Assembly: GCF_003797945.1 (NCBI RefSeq)
Contig: NZ_RKKU01000006.1
Span: forward strand, 105,374-169,373
Reading direction: 5' to 3'
DNA: 64,000 nt
From: Pseudomonas neustonica
GTDB lineage: Bacteria > Pseudomonadota > Gammaproteobacteria > Pseudomonadales > Pseudomonadaceae
Below, piece by piece: positions 18,650 through 27,047 of this stretch. A program made the position numbers and the translations under genes. The number at the start of each line of letters is the position of its first letter. The stretch's first letter is position 1. The notes below the pieces were generated by a model. The model searched no databases and was not told where the DNA came from. It saw only the letters and a list, made by a program, of their open reading frames with translations.

Positions 18650-19836
18650 TCTGCGTTCCTGCCTAACACCAAAACGGAAATATCATCGGGCATGGTCTTG
18701 TTGGGGTCGATACCCAAACCAGCCATCAACCCACGCAACGCGCCACCTGACTCGGCAAACAACTGAGGTAGCCGCGCCTCCTTCTCTTTCAGCGTAGTAC
18801 CTTCAAGGCAATCCAACACGCCATCCGAACATAGCGCCAGACTAAACTGCGCTGGCAAGTCAATCACCTCGTCCTGATACTCGGCGTCTTCAAACAAACC
18901 AACCGGCCGTCCCCTGCCTTGCAGGTAACTCGCCTCGCCATCAGCAAAAATTACCGGCAACGGCAAGTGCCCACCAATACTGTAAGTCAGGGTTTGCTGC
19001 TGCTCATCAATCACACCGCCCAGCATAGTGACATGCTTGCCCAAATTACAGGCAATAAGGCTGCGGTTGATATGGCTAAGCACATCGGAAGGCTTGAATT
19101 CGATACGGCCAGAACTCTCTGCCTTACGCTGCTCATACATCAAACGCGTGGTCATGAACTTGAGCAACACTGTCACGAAGGCAGAGGAAGATCCGTGCCC
19201 GGAGACGTCCGCCAGATAAAAGGCCAGCTGACTGTCGGACACGCGAAAGTAGTCAACAAAGTCGCCAGACAGATAAAGCGAGGGGATCAAACGGTGCTCG
19301 AAGCGGTACTCGCCACTAGCCCAAGGCGATGCCGGGAGCATGTTCAGCTGCACCTGATGGCCGGCAGCCTGGTCATCACGCAATTCCTTGAGATGGTTTT
19401 CGAGCTCGCGATTAGCACGTTCAAGACGCTCTCTAATACGCTGATTTTCCAAACTCAGGCGAGAGCGCTCAAGCGAGCGGGCCACGGCGTGCTCAAGAAC
19501 AACCAGATCATCAAGGGGTTTAATCAGATAATCGCTGGCACCCAGGCGCAGCGCTTCAACCACATCAGCCATGACGCCGTCGGCGGATATGACAATAACC
19601 GGCATATCCTGATCGCGCTCGGTGATCTCGCGAACCAGGGCAAAACCACTATTATCACCCAGGTGAAGATCACACAGCACCAGGCCCGGGCGCTGCGCAT
19701 TGAAGATCGCAAGCCCCTCGCTGGCATCTCTGGCCTGCAGGACATCATATCCACCACGTTCCATATGCGCTGAAATGCGCTGCCGAACGTGATCATCGTC
19801 GTCAATCACCAGCAGTGTCGTGCCTGGAAGCTGCAT
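18646..19836 (-). CDS. rssB: Response regulator with PP2C/RsbU-type phosphatase, RssB-like
   Basis: A 396-residue two-domain protein. The receiver domain (about residues 1-125) has acidic pocket IDDDDHV, phospho-acceptor Asp in LCDLHLGD (about residue 56) and Lys in LIKPLDD. After a coiled-coil linker (about 135-165) the PP2C domain follows, with metal-binding Asp residues in SGDFVDYF, ADVSGHGSSSAF and ALCSDGVLDCLEG. It should dephosphorylate the neighbouring STAS protein. In enterobacteria RssB delivers RpoS to ClpXP; the pseudomonad homologue differs in its output domain, so control of RpoS stability is inference. Confidence 0.87.
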   Translation of the reverse strand: MQLPGTTLLVIDDDDHVRQRISAHMERGGYDVLQARDASEGLAIFNAQRPGLVLCDLHLGDNSGFALVREITERDQDMPVIVISADGVMADVVEALRLGASDYLIKPLDDLVVLEHAVARSLERSRLSLENQRIRERLERANRELENHLKELRDDQAAGHQVQLNMLPASPWASGEYRFEHRLIPSLYLSGDFVDYFRVSDSQLAFYLADVSGHGSSSAFVTVLLKFMTTRLMYEQRKAESSGRIEFKPSDVLSHINRSLIACNLGKHVTMLGGVIDEQQQTLTYSIGGHLPLPVIFADGEASYLQGRGRPVGLFEDAEYQDEVIDLPAQFSLALCSDGVLDCLEGTTLKEKEARLPQLFAESGGALRGLMAGLGIDPNKTMPDDISVLVLGRNAE

Positions 19837-20064
19837 AGAGTCCCTACGTCATTGTCATGGAGCGCGGCTAAAGCCATGACCACAGGGTGGAGAGCCAAAA
19901 TCAGGTAAAAACCTGATGTTTTCAAGGGCCAAACAGTACTCCCATCCGTACCAGCAAGCAACCGTTACCCGCTGAGCCGGTGGCGCTTGTCTCCGAGCAT
20001 AGTCGGCACTAGGATACATAAGAATAAAAATCGATATCCTGTTTCGCCTCAGCCGGAGTAGACC

Positions 20065-20370
20065 ATGTCATTTCATGACCAGCAGTACAGCGAAAAACGT
20101 GACTTCATGCGCATGAAAATGGAGACCACAGCCACACTGACGGTCATCGCCGAGAACCTGACCCATTCGGTACACTGCCATGATCTATCGAACCAGGGTG
20201 CGCAGATTCAATGCCCCCAGAGCATTGCCGAAGACACGGCAGTAGAACTCAACATACCCTCCCCTACACCAGGCATGAAAGGCTTGCAGGCCAGAGGGCA
20301 GGTCGTGCGCTGCGCGGCGACCGAAGGGGGCAGCTACGCTATTGGCATTCAGTTCGACACCCTCGACTGA
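20065..20370 (+). CDS. PilZ-domain c-di-GMP receptor
   Basis: A 101-residue single-domain PilZ protein. Both ligand motifs are intact: R-x-x-x-R at residues 12-16 (RDFMR) and D-x-S-x-x-G at 40-45 (DLSNQG). It should therefore bind cyclic di-GMP; output partner unknown. It is transcribed away from rssB and converges on mlaA. The same neighbour order exists in P. aeruginosa by my recollection. Confidence 0.9.
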   Translation: MSFHDQQYSEKRDFMRMKMETTATLTVIAENLTHSVHCHDLSNQGAQIQCPQSIAEDTAVELNIPSPTPGMKGLQARGQVVRCAATEGGSYAIGIQFDTLD

Positions 20371-20401
20371 GGGTGCGGCCAAGCGGTGAGACGTACCAGA
20401 C

Positions 20402-21130
20402 TTAGAACTCGTCTGGTACGTTGCCATCTTTGACTTTATATTCGCGGTTTTGCAAATACGCGTTGCGGATAAAGGTATAGCGATCACCGCGAACCAGGCG
20501 CTCGCGCTCAAGCAGACCTGCGCGCGTATCAACCAGGTCCAGTGCAAACCAGGAGTTACGCACTGGCACGTCGCTGATGTAACCGGTGTAAGTGTAATTA
20601 AAGAAGTTTTCCGGCAGCTTTGAAGCCGTATCGCGCAGCGTGCTTGGTCCGAGCAGCGGCATGACAAAATAGGGCCCACTCTCGACGCCCCAGGCCCCCA
20701 GCGTTTGCCCCAAATCTTCATCATTGCGCTGCAGCCCCATGCGGGTCGCTACATCAACAATCCCCAGACCACCCAACACGCTATTGAACAGGAACCGCGA
20801 AACGTCCACGCCAGCATCGCGAAACTTGCCCTGTAGGGTATTGTTAACAAAGTTCTTCGGCTCACCGAGATTATTGAAGAAATTGCTCACCCCGTCATTC
20901 ACGAACGTCGGCGTGGCCCAGTTATAGGCCTTGGCAGCAGGCTTGAGCGTGTAACGATCAAGTGTGTCGTTGAACTTAAAGGTAAACCGATTCACTTTCT
21001 CCCACGGATCTGGATTCTCATATACGGAGCCGTATTCATCGTAGGAATCGTCGGCAAAAACAGGTGTAATACACGCCAGTGTCGAAAATGACAGTAACAA
21101 TGCACCTGTGCCCGAATGTAAAAGTTTCAT
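20402..21130 (-). CDS. mlaA: Outer-membrane phospholipid transport protein MlaA (VacJ)
   Basis: MlaA extracts mislocalised phospholipids from the outer leaflet of the outer membrane and passes them to the MlaC/MlaBDEF pathway. The protein (242 residues) has a signal peptide and the family core NPDPWEKVNRFTFKFNDTLD followed by LKPAAKAYNW and GLGIVDVATRMG. The start at 21130 is favoured since GGAG lies nine bases upstream. MlaA proteins are usually lipoproteins, but the single Cys in STLACITPVFADD is a poor lipobox and VFA|DD is a good signal peptidase I site, so lipidation is uncertain here. No other mla genes are in the window. Confidence 0.92.
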   Translation of the reverse strand: MKLLHSGTGALLLSFSTLACITPVFADDSYDEYGSVYENPDPWEKVNRFTFKFNDTLDRYTLKPAAKAYNWATPTFVNDGVSNFFNNLGEPKNFVNNTLQGKFRDAGVDVSRFLFNSVLGGLGIVDVATRMGLQRNDEDLGQTLGAWGVESGPYFVMPLLGPSTLRDTASKLPENFFNYTYTGYISDVPVRNSWFALDLVDTRAGLLERERLVRGDRYTFIRNAYLQNREYKVKDGNVPDEF

Positions 21131-21236
21131 CAGCAACGTCTCCGTTTTCATCTCTGAATAACCGGCAGCGTCCTGATGCCGCCAGCCGGGCGTGTAAGTG
21201 TAATGCAAAATAACCGTATAAATCAGCGATTTTACT

Positions 21237-21665
21237 ATGACCGAAAGCAACAAACCTATGCTCTACCGCTGCGAACTGCCCGTTCGCTACGGCGATATGG
21301 ACAGCAACCAGCATGTCAACAACACCCGCTACTACCAGTACCTGGAAGAAGCCCGCATTCTGTGGCTCGATGGCCTGGGAGCGCATCGGCGTGAAGTTGG
21401 CCAAGGGCTGGTGTTACTGACCTGCACACATCACTTCCTGAGACCCGTAGTGCACCCCAATACCGTTATTGTCGAGCTGTTTGCCGGTGATGTTGGGCGC
21501 ACCAGCTTATCGCTGGATCACCGCATGTTCGTCAAAGGTCAGCCGGAGCTGGTTGGTCAGGGTGACGTCAAGATGGTATGGATCGACGTTAGCACCCAGC
21601 GCCCCATCCCCGTTCCCGACAGCGTACGTATCGCGATGGGGAAAGAGCCTTTGGGTGAGACCTGA
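21237..21665 (+). CDS. Acyl-CoA thioesterase, 4-hydroxybenzoyl-CoA thioesterase fold
   Basis: A 142-residue hotdog-fold thioesterase of the YbgC/4HBT type. The motif RYGDMDSNQHVNNTRYYQY (about residues 16-34) carries the catalytic Asp and the following H-V-N-N. It is likely to hydrolyse short or medium acyl-CoA thioesters; substrate not deducible. It is divergent from mlaA with starts about 100 bases apart. Confidence 0.88.
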   Translation: MTESNKPMLYRCELPVRYGDMDSNQHVNNTRYYQYLEEARILWLDGLGAHRREVGQGLVLLTCTHHFLRPVVHPNTVIVELFAGDVGRTSLSLDHRMFVKGQPELVGQGDVKMVWIDVSTQRPIPVPDSVRIAMGKEPLGET

Positions 21666-21788
21666 ACACACTGTCATTAAGCCGTAACACACTTGTCAGA
21701 ATATGCTGGGTCAGCCTGCAATCAGTCATCGTGATGTTCAACGCTGCCTGTTTGCACCTTAAGGTGTTGCCACAAAAGGACCTGGCCC

Positions 21789-22346
21789 ATGCTGCAAACT
21801 CAAATCGAGGCCGTCATCTTTGATGTAGTCGGCACCCTGCTGCCCTGTGATACGCAAACGACTGCACCACCGATGCTTGCGCAAGCAGCACCGGTATTAA
21901 AGATGCTCACGCTTGCCCAACAAGACGTGGGTTTATTTAGCCAAACACCTTTAAAGCTTCCTTCGGAACTAACCGAGTATGCGTACCGGCACGCAAATGA
22001 CACCCAGCGTGCGACGCCCGACCCAGACCTGCCAACCCTGGTCGCACTGGCGATGCAAAGCCACCGCCTCAACCAGTGCATCCTGATCAGTGGTAACTCA
22101 GCTGGCATTGAAGCCGGCCTGCGCGCCGGCATGTGGACAGTAGGTACAGCCCTGAGCGGCAGTCTGAACAAAAACGTACTCGCCCAATGGCCACAGCTAC
22201 CGCCCACTGAGCAGGATCAACTGCGGATGCAGGCAACCATGGCGCTACTCAACGCCGGCGCACATTACGTCATAGACGCCGTTGACGAGCTGCTACCTTG
22301 CCTGACAGACATCAACCAACGCCTGAAAAAAGGCGAGCGGGCTTAA
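21789..22346 (+). CDS. Degenerate phosphonatase-like HAD protein (PhnX-related)
   Basis: A 185-residue relative of phosphonoacetaldehyde hydrolase (about 265-280 residues). Motif I survives as AVIFDVVGTLLP, with the nucleophile Asp at about residue 12, and the C-terminal GLRAGMWTVG and NAGAHYVIDAVDEL segments align with PhnX. The cap domain with the Schiff-base Lys is largely missing, and the metal-binding motif that reads V-G/D-D-T in PhnX is ISGNSAGI here, so the acidic residues are gone. It is therefore unlikely to be a phosphonatase; a binding or structural role, or decay, is possible. Confidence 0.7.
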   Translation: MLQTQIEAVIFDVVGTLLPCDTQTTAPPMLAQAAPVLKMLTLAQQDVGLFSQTPLKLPSELTEYAYRHANDTQRATPDPDLPTLVALAMQSHRLNQCILISGNSAGIEAGLRAGMWTVGTALSGSLNKNVLAQWPQLPPTEQDQLRMQATMALLNAGAHYVIDAVDELLPCLTDINQRLKKGERA

Positions 22347-22409
22347 ATCGGGGCGGACGCAGCCATGGCTCACAGGTTATAGTAAGCAAAACCGTTACTG
22401 GAGTAAGCC

Positions 22410-22688
22410 ATGCCCACACAGCGCCTGAAAGCCCAACTGGAGTCCCTGCAGGACACGCTAAACGATCCCAACGCAGAGCTGACTGCGGAAGAGCGCGAAG
22501 CCTTGCAGAACATGGCCAACAATATCTATGCGCACCTGCTGGTAAAAGAAGGTGATGAGCCGGCAGAGGAAGATCCTACCCTGGTCGACGGGGTCAACCT
22601 GATGGCCGAGCAATTTGCCGTGCGTCACCCCACCCTAGCTGGCACCCTGCGTAGTGTGATGCAAACACTGTCCGACATGGGCATCTAA
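22410..22688 (+). CDS. Small DUF4404-type protein
   Basis: A 92-residue acidic, helix-rich protein (RLKAQLESLQDTL near the N terminus, HPTLAGTLRSVMQTLSDMGI at the end) that matches the DUF4404 pattern. Function unknown. GGAG six bases before the ATG supports translation. It lies between the degenerate HAD gene and a strong bidirectional terminator. Confidence 0.82.
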   Translation: MPTQRLKAQLESLQDTLNDPNAELTAEEREALQNMANNIYAHLLVKEGDEPAEEDPTLVDGVNLMAEQFAVRHPTLAGTLRSVMQTLSDMGI

Positions 22689-22715
22689 GACCAGACCAGC
22701 ACTTGCGCAGCATAA

Positions 22716-22740
22716 AAAACGCCGGCATCGCCGGCGTTTT
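22716..22740. terminator. Bidirectional terminator between DUF4404 gene and queF
   Basis: Stem cgccggc/gccggcg (22720-22726, 22730-22736) with loop atc, flanked by AAAA and TTTT that extend the pairing, between two convergent genes. Confidence 0.88.
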
Positions 22741-22765
22741 GCTGTCTGCTATTTACCTGCCCAGA

Positions 22766-23605
22766 CTATTGCCGGGCTAGACGCAGGTTTTCCGGCACGC
22801 CCGGCTGCGTGGAGCGATAGGGGTTGATATCGAGGCCGCCACGACGCACATAACGCGCGTAGACCGTCAACTCACAACCCTCTCCCAGAAGCTTGCTTAT
22901 ATCCATAAAAATGCGCTCTACGCATTGCTCGTGAAAATCTGCGTGCTGACGGAAAGACACCAGATAGCGCAGCAATGCCGCCCGATCCAATTGCGGCCCA
23001 CGATAGCTGATCTGCAAACTCCCCCAGTCAGGCTGCCCGGTCACCGGGCAGTTGGACTTCAACAGATGACTATAAAGCTGCTCGCTTACTTGCACACTAG
23101 GGAGCCGCAGCGCCAACAGCGCCGGATCATAATGATAACGGCTGATCTCGACGTCCTCGGTATCCAGGCACTCACCTGTGAGCGGCAGCATGCCAGCGTT
23201 GTGTAACTGCTGCATACCTAGCAAACGCACCATCACCGGACCTTGCGCAGCGACTGAAAGGTCAGCTTCAAGCGTTTGCTGTACTTCCTGACGATCACGA
23301 AAAACCGTTTGATTGAAGGAGTTCAGATATAACTTGAAAGACTTCGACTCAACGATGCGCGCAGCCTTGATCGGAAATACAAACTCCGCCGCCGCAACTT
23401 CAGGCTTGCCGGAGGGTGTCAGCCAAGAGAGCTCATAGCAGTTCCAGATATCCACCCCATGAAAGGGCAACGCCGCGGCGTCCAACCCCAGCTCCTGCCA
23501 TTTAGGCAGTCGCGGTATCGGAAACAACAGTGACGGCGTATAAACGCTGACGTAGGCGCTGGATTTGCCTAGTGGCGAGGCGTCCGCCGGATGTTCTGAC
23601 AACAT
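22766..23605 (-). CDS. queF: NADPH-dependent 7-cyano-7-deazaguanine reductase QueF
   Basis: QueF reduces the nitrile preQ0 to preQ1 in queuosine tRNA modification. The protein (279 residues) is the long, two-domain type: the substrate-side motif [15 protein letters not shown] is near residue 91 and the nucleophilic Cys is in [13 protein letters not shown] (about residue 185). The ATG at 23605 follows GGAGAG; the longer frame starts with TTG too close to that site. It is flanked by a terminator and the exporter operon. Confidence 0.96.
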   Translation of the reverse strand: MLSEHPADASPLGKSSAYVSVYTPSLLFPIPRLPKWQELGLDAAALPFHGVDIWNCYELSWLTPSGKPEVAAAEFVFPIKAARIVESKSFKLYLNSFNQTVFRDRQEVQQTLEADLSVAAQGPVMVRLLGMQQLHNAGMLPLTGECLDTEDVEISRYHYDPALLALRLPSVQVSEQLYSHLLKSNCPVTGQPDWGSLQISYRGPQLDRAALLRYLVSFRQHADFHEQCVERIFMDISKLLGEGCELTVYARYVRRGGLDINPYRSTQPGVPENLRLARQ

Positions 23606-23659
23606 GCTCGATCTCTCCAAAAATGTGCCGCGAACGGTGCTGCCCGCGCGGCTGACTGG

Positions 23660-24436
23660 CTACTGCCGCATACCCGTGCCGCGCACCAGCAGCCAATAAC
23701 TCAAACTGTACAGCGCTACGGTGAACACCGCCATAATGATCAGCGCCGTTGCTATCGGAATGTCCGAGACACCAAGAATGCCATAGCGGAACGCATTCAC
23801 CATGTGCAGGATCGGGTTGACCATAGACAACCCCTGCCAGAACGGCGACAACAGATGAATAGAATAGAAGACACCGCCCAGGTACGTCAGCGGCGTCAGC
23901 ACAAAGGTCGGCACAATTGAGATGTCATCAAAGGTGCGCGCGAATACCGAGTTAATAAAGCCGCCCAGCGAGAACACCAATGAGGTGAAGAACACCACAC
24001 AGATGGTCAGGCCGATGTGCTGCACCTGCAAACGGGTAAAGAACAACGACATAAGCGTCACAATCAAGCCCACTGCCAAACCCCGCGCCACACCACCAAA
24101 GGTGTAACCAAGCAGAATGACGTGCGGCGATACGGGCGCCACCATCAGCTCTTCAATCGAGCGCTGAAACTTGGTACTGAAAAAGCTCGACGCCACATTC
24201 GAATAGCTATTGGTGATAACCGACATCATGATCAGGCCCGGCACGATGTAATCGATATAAGCAAACCCATCCATCTCGCCGATACGCGAGCCGATCATCT
24301 TGCCAAAAATCACAAAATACAGCGCCATGACAATCCCCGGCGGCAGCAGCGTCTGCGGCCATATCCGGGTAAAGCGCTTGATTTCCTTAAATAAAATAGT
24401 GGTGAAGGCAATCCAGCTACTACGCCAATGCATCAT
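23660..24436 (-). CDS. ABC-2 type exporter permease (YadH-like)
   Basis: A 258-residue, six-helix ABC-2 permease; the conserved STKFQRSIEELMVAPVS segment and the ISIVPTFVLTPLTYLGGVF segment are typical of YadH/NodJ-type exporters. The ATG at 24436 lies one base after the stop codon of the ATPase gene and follows AAAGGGG, so it is translationally coupled. Substrate unknown. Confidence 0.9.
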   Translation of the reverse strand: MMHWRSSWIAFTTILFKEIKRFTRIWPQTLLPPGIVMALYFVIFGKMIGSRIGEMDGFAYIDYIVPGLIMMSVITNSYSNVASSFFSTKFQRSIEELMVAPVSPHVILLGYTFGGVARGLAVGLIVTLMSLFFTRLQVQHIGLTICVVFFTSLVFSLGGFINSVFARTFDDISIVPTFVLTPLTYLGGVFYSIHLLSPFWQGLSMVNPILHMVNAFRYGILGVSDIPIATALIIMAVFTVALYSLSYWLLVRGTGMRQ

Positions 24437-24437
24437 C

Positions 24438-25370
24438 TCAAGCGGCCCCTTTTTCAGCATTTTCGTCAACCAGCATGAGGAATAGCTCTTCCAGACGGTT
24501 ACTCTTGTTACGCATGCTCAACACACTGATGTCCTGCCGGCTCAATTCGGTGAAAAGTGCGTTCATACCCTGCTCCTTGTCGACCTGCACCTCAATGGTG
24601 TGGTCATCGACAAACCGACAGGGATAACCGGGAATCTCCGGCGCATGATCAAAGCTGTTGGCACAATCGAGCAAAAAGGTTTCGACGTGCAGCCCGCCCA
24701 GTAGCTTGCGCATGCTGGTGTTATGGATAATCTCGCCCTGATCAATAATTGCGATGTTTTTGCACAGATGCTCGGCCTCTTCCAGATAGTGCGTCGTCAG
24801 CACGATGGTGATGCCTTGTTCATTGATCTCTTGCAAAAACTGCCACATGGAGCGGCGAATCTCGATATCGACCCCGGCGGTTGGCTCATCAAGAATGAGC
24901 AACTTTGGTTCATGAATAAGCGCACGGGCGATCATCAATCGGCGCTTCATGCCGCCTGACAGCATGCGCGAGGGCACATCGCGCTTTTCCCACAAGCCCA
25001 AGCGCTTGAGATACTGCTCCGCCTTTACCTTGGCTTCTTTGTGCGCAATGCCGTAATAACCTGCCTGGTTGACCAGAATGTCCATGGTCTTTTCAAACTG
25101 GCTAAAGTTGAACTCCTGCGGCACGACACCGATGCAACGCTTGGCCGCCAGAAGGTCGGAATCAATACTGTGACCAAAGATACTGACCTCACCGACCGAC
25201 TTGTTAACCAATGAAGAAAGGATGCCGATGGTGGTTGATTTACCCGCGCCATTAGGACCAAGCAGCGCAAAGAAATCGCCTTCGCGCACCTCCAGGTCAA
25301 TTCCCTTTAGCGCACGCATACCGTTGGAATAGGTTTTTTCCAGCCCGCTGATACGAATAGCTGCCGTCAT
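24438..25370 (-). CDS. ABC exporter ATP-binding protein (YadG-like)
   Basis: A 310-residue ABC ATPase with Walker A GPNGAGKST (about residues 39-47), signature LSGGMKRRLMIARAL, Walker B LLILDEP and switch His in LTTHYLEEAE. About 90 residues of C-terminal regulatory region follow. It pairs with the permease directly downstream; together they form a homodimeric-type exporter of unknown substrate. Confidence 0.93.
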   Translation of the reverse strand: MTAAIRISGLEKTYSNGMRALKGIDLEVREGDFFALLGPNGAGKSTTIGILSSLVNKSVGEVSIFGHSIDSDLLAAKRCIGVVPQEFNFSQFEKTMDILVNQAGYYGIAHKEAKVKAEQYLKRLGLWEKRDVPSRMLSGGMKRRLMIARALIHEPKLLILDEPTAGVDIEIRRSMWQFLQEINEQGITIVLTTHYLEEAEHLCKNIAIIDQGEIIHNTSMRKLLGGLHVETFLLDCANSFDHAPEIPGYPCRFVDDHTIEVQVDKEQGMNALFTELSRQDISVLSMRNKSNRLEELFLMLVDENAEKGAA

Positions 25371-25577
25371 GCAGATGCCTTATAAGCCAGAGAAGTGAAT
25401 GCCTAACAATGGGGGCAAACTGATCATAATCAACCCCTCAGCAGCGGCCCGACCAATTTCCGTAACACGGAGAAACACTTACAAATCTGCTACAAATGTG
25501 ACCGGGCGGTCGATTGTGGCTCAAGAAGAGACATCGTATTCTCGCCGGCACAACAACAAGCACCCCCGGAGATTTTC

Positions 25578-26888
25578 ATGGCCGCTACACCGGATACCCC
25601 GGTCGACGAGACAGACATGTCCAGTCGCATCACCCCCGCCTACCGCCGTTATGCGCTCATTCTACTAGTACTTGCGTACACCTCGAGCCACATCGACCGC
25701 AACATCGTCGGCATTCTGATAGAACCTATCAAAGCCGACCTGATGCTATCCGACACCCAAATGGGTTTTCTTTCGGGCATAGCATTTGCTCTGTTCTACG
25801 CCACCCTGGGCATTCCTATTGCCGTCTTTGCTGACCGCTCCAATCGTCGCAATATTATTGCCTGGTCGATTGCCATCTGGAGCGCCATGACCGCCGTCTG
25901 CGGGACTGCACAAAGCTTCTGGCAGCTCGCGATCGCGCGTGTTGGCGTAGGTATTGGCGAGGCCGGTTCAGGCCCTTCATCACATTCGATGATTGCCGAT
26001 TTGTACCCCAAAGAGAAACGCTCCAGCGCCATGTCGATCTACGCCTTGGGCGTCTACTTCGGCATCATGCTCGGCTTTCTTATTGGTGGTTTCGTCGCCG
26101 AGTGGTGGGGATGGCGTGCGGCTTTCCTGGTCGTTGGTGCCCCGGGTCTATTAATCGCCCTGCTGGTGCGCTTCACCATGATAGAGCCGCCGCGCGGCTT
26201 TGCTGACGGCGTCAAGCCACCACCACTAGGCAAAGTTAATGTATGGGCCGGTTTCGCCTCACTTTGGAATGTACGCACCACGCGCCACGTTGTCTGCGGC
26301 GTCACGCTCACCGCACTGGTAGGCTACGGCACTATCGTCTGGGCGCCCGCCTTCCTTATTCGCAGCCACGGCATGACACCTAGTGAAGTTGGTCTATTCC
26401 TCGGCCCAGCGCTGGGTATTGTGGGCGGGCTTGGCGCTTACATCGGCGGCATGCTGGCCGACCACCTCGCGACCAAGGATGCGCGCTGGAATGCCTGGAT
26501 TGTCGGCATCGCCAAAATGCTGTCCATTCCATTCATCTGCGCTTTCTACCTGATCGACAACACCTATCTGGCGCTGGCCTTTTATATGCCCGCCGCTTTT
26601 TTGGGTGCTTTTTACCTTGGGCCTAGCTTCGGCATGATTCAAAGCCTGACGCCGCTGCGCAGCCGCGCCCTGGCATCGGCGATCATGCTGTTTATCCTCA
26701 ATCTGTTTGGCCTGGGCTTTGGCCCACAACTGATCGGCATCGCCAGTGACCTGATGCGCGTCTGGTTCGAGAGCGACAGTTTGCGCTATGCGCTGCTGGC
26801 AGCCACCTTCGTCAATGTATGGGCTTCTGCACACTACTATCTGGCAGGTAAAACCCTGAAACAAGATACCGCCAACGTAATCGGCTGA
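25578..26888 (+). CDS. MFS transporter, spinster-like family (second copy type)
   Basis: A 436-residue, 12-helix carrier. The first helix has YTSSHIDRNIVGILIEPIK, the helix 2-3 loop AVFADRSNRRN and the GVGIGEAGSGPSSHSMIAD segment around residues 123-141 marks the spinster-like branch, as in the carrier at 13614. GGAG eight bases upstream of ATG supports the start. Downstream it ends at a hairpin; fadE follows with its own ribosome-binding site. Substrate unknown. Confidence 0.88.
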   Translation: MAATPDTPVDETDMSSRITPAYRRYALILLVLAYTSSHIDRNIVGILIEPIKADLMLSDTQMGFLSGIAFALFYATLGIPIAVFADRSNRRNIIAWSIAIWSAMTAVCGTAQSFWQLAIARVGVGIGEAGSGPSSHSMIADLYPKEKRSSAMSIYALGVYFGIMLGFLIGGFVAEWWGWRAAFLVVGAPGLLIALLVRFTMIEPPRGFADGVKPPPLGKVNVWAGFASLWNVRTTRHVVCGVTLTALVGYGTIVWAPAFLIRSHGMTPSEVGLFLGPALGIVGGLGAYIGGMLADHLATKDARWNAWIVGIAKMLSIPFICAFYLIDNTYLALAFYMPAAFLGAFYLGPSFGMIQSLTPLRSRALASAIMLFILNLFGLGFGPQLIGIASDLMRVWFESDSLRYALLAATFVNVWASAHYYLAGKTLKQDTANVIG

Positions 26889-26916
26889 TGCAGCACTGCC
26901 CTGCAACACCCATATC

Positions 26917-26953
26917 CCCGGCGGCTCCACTGCAACCAGTCGGAACCGCCGGG
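26917..26953 (+). terminator. Hairpin terminator after the MFS gene
   Basis: Stem cccggcgg-c-tcc pairing with gga-a-ccgccggg around a 13-nt loop, followed by cttcttcc. The GC-rich stem is clear, the T tract is weak. Confidence 0.55.
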
Positions 26954-27047
26954 CTTCTTCCCGGTCCATAAGCAAACGCCTGTCTGCAACATCGCGCCGA
27001 CAAAGCGACTATGCTGACTACTGGATCTCTGGAAGAAGGAAGACTTC

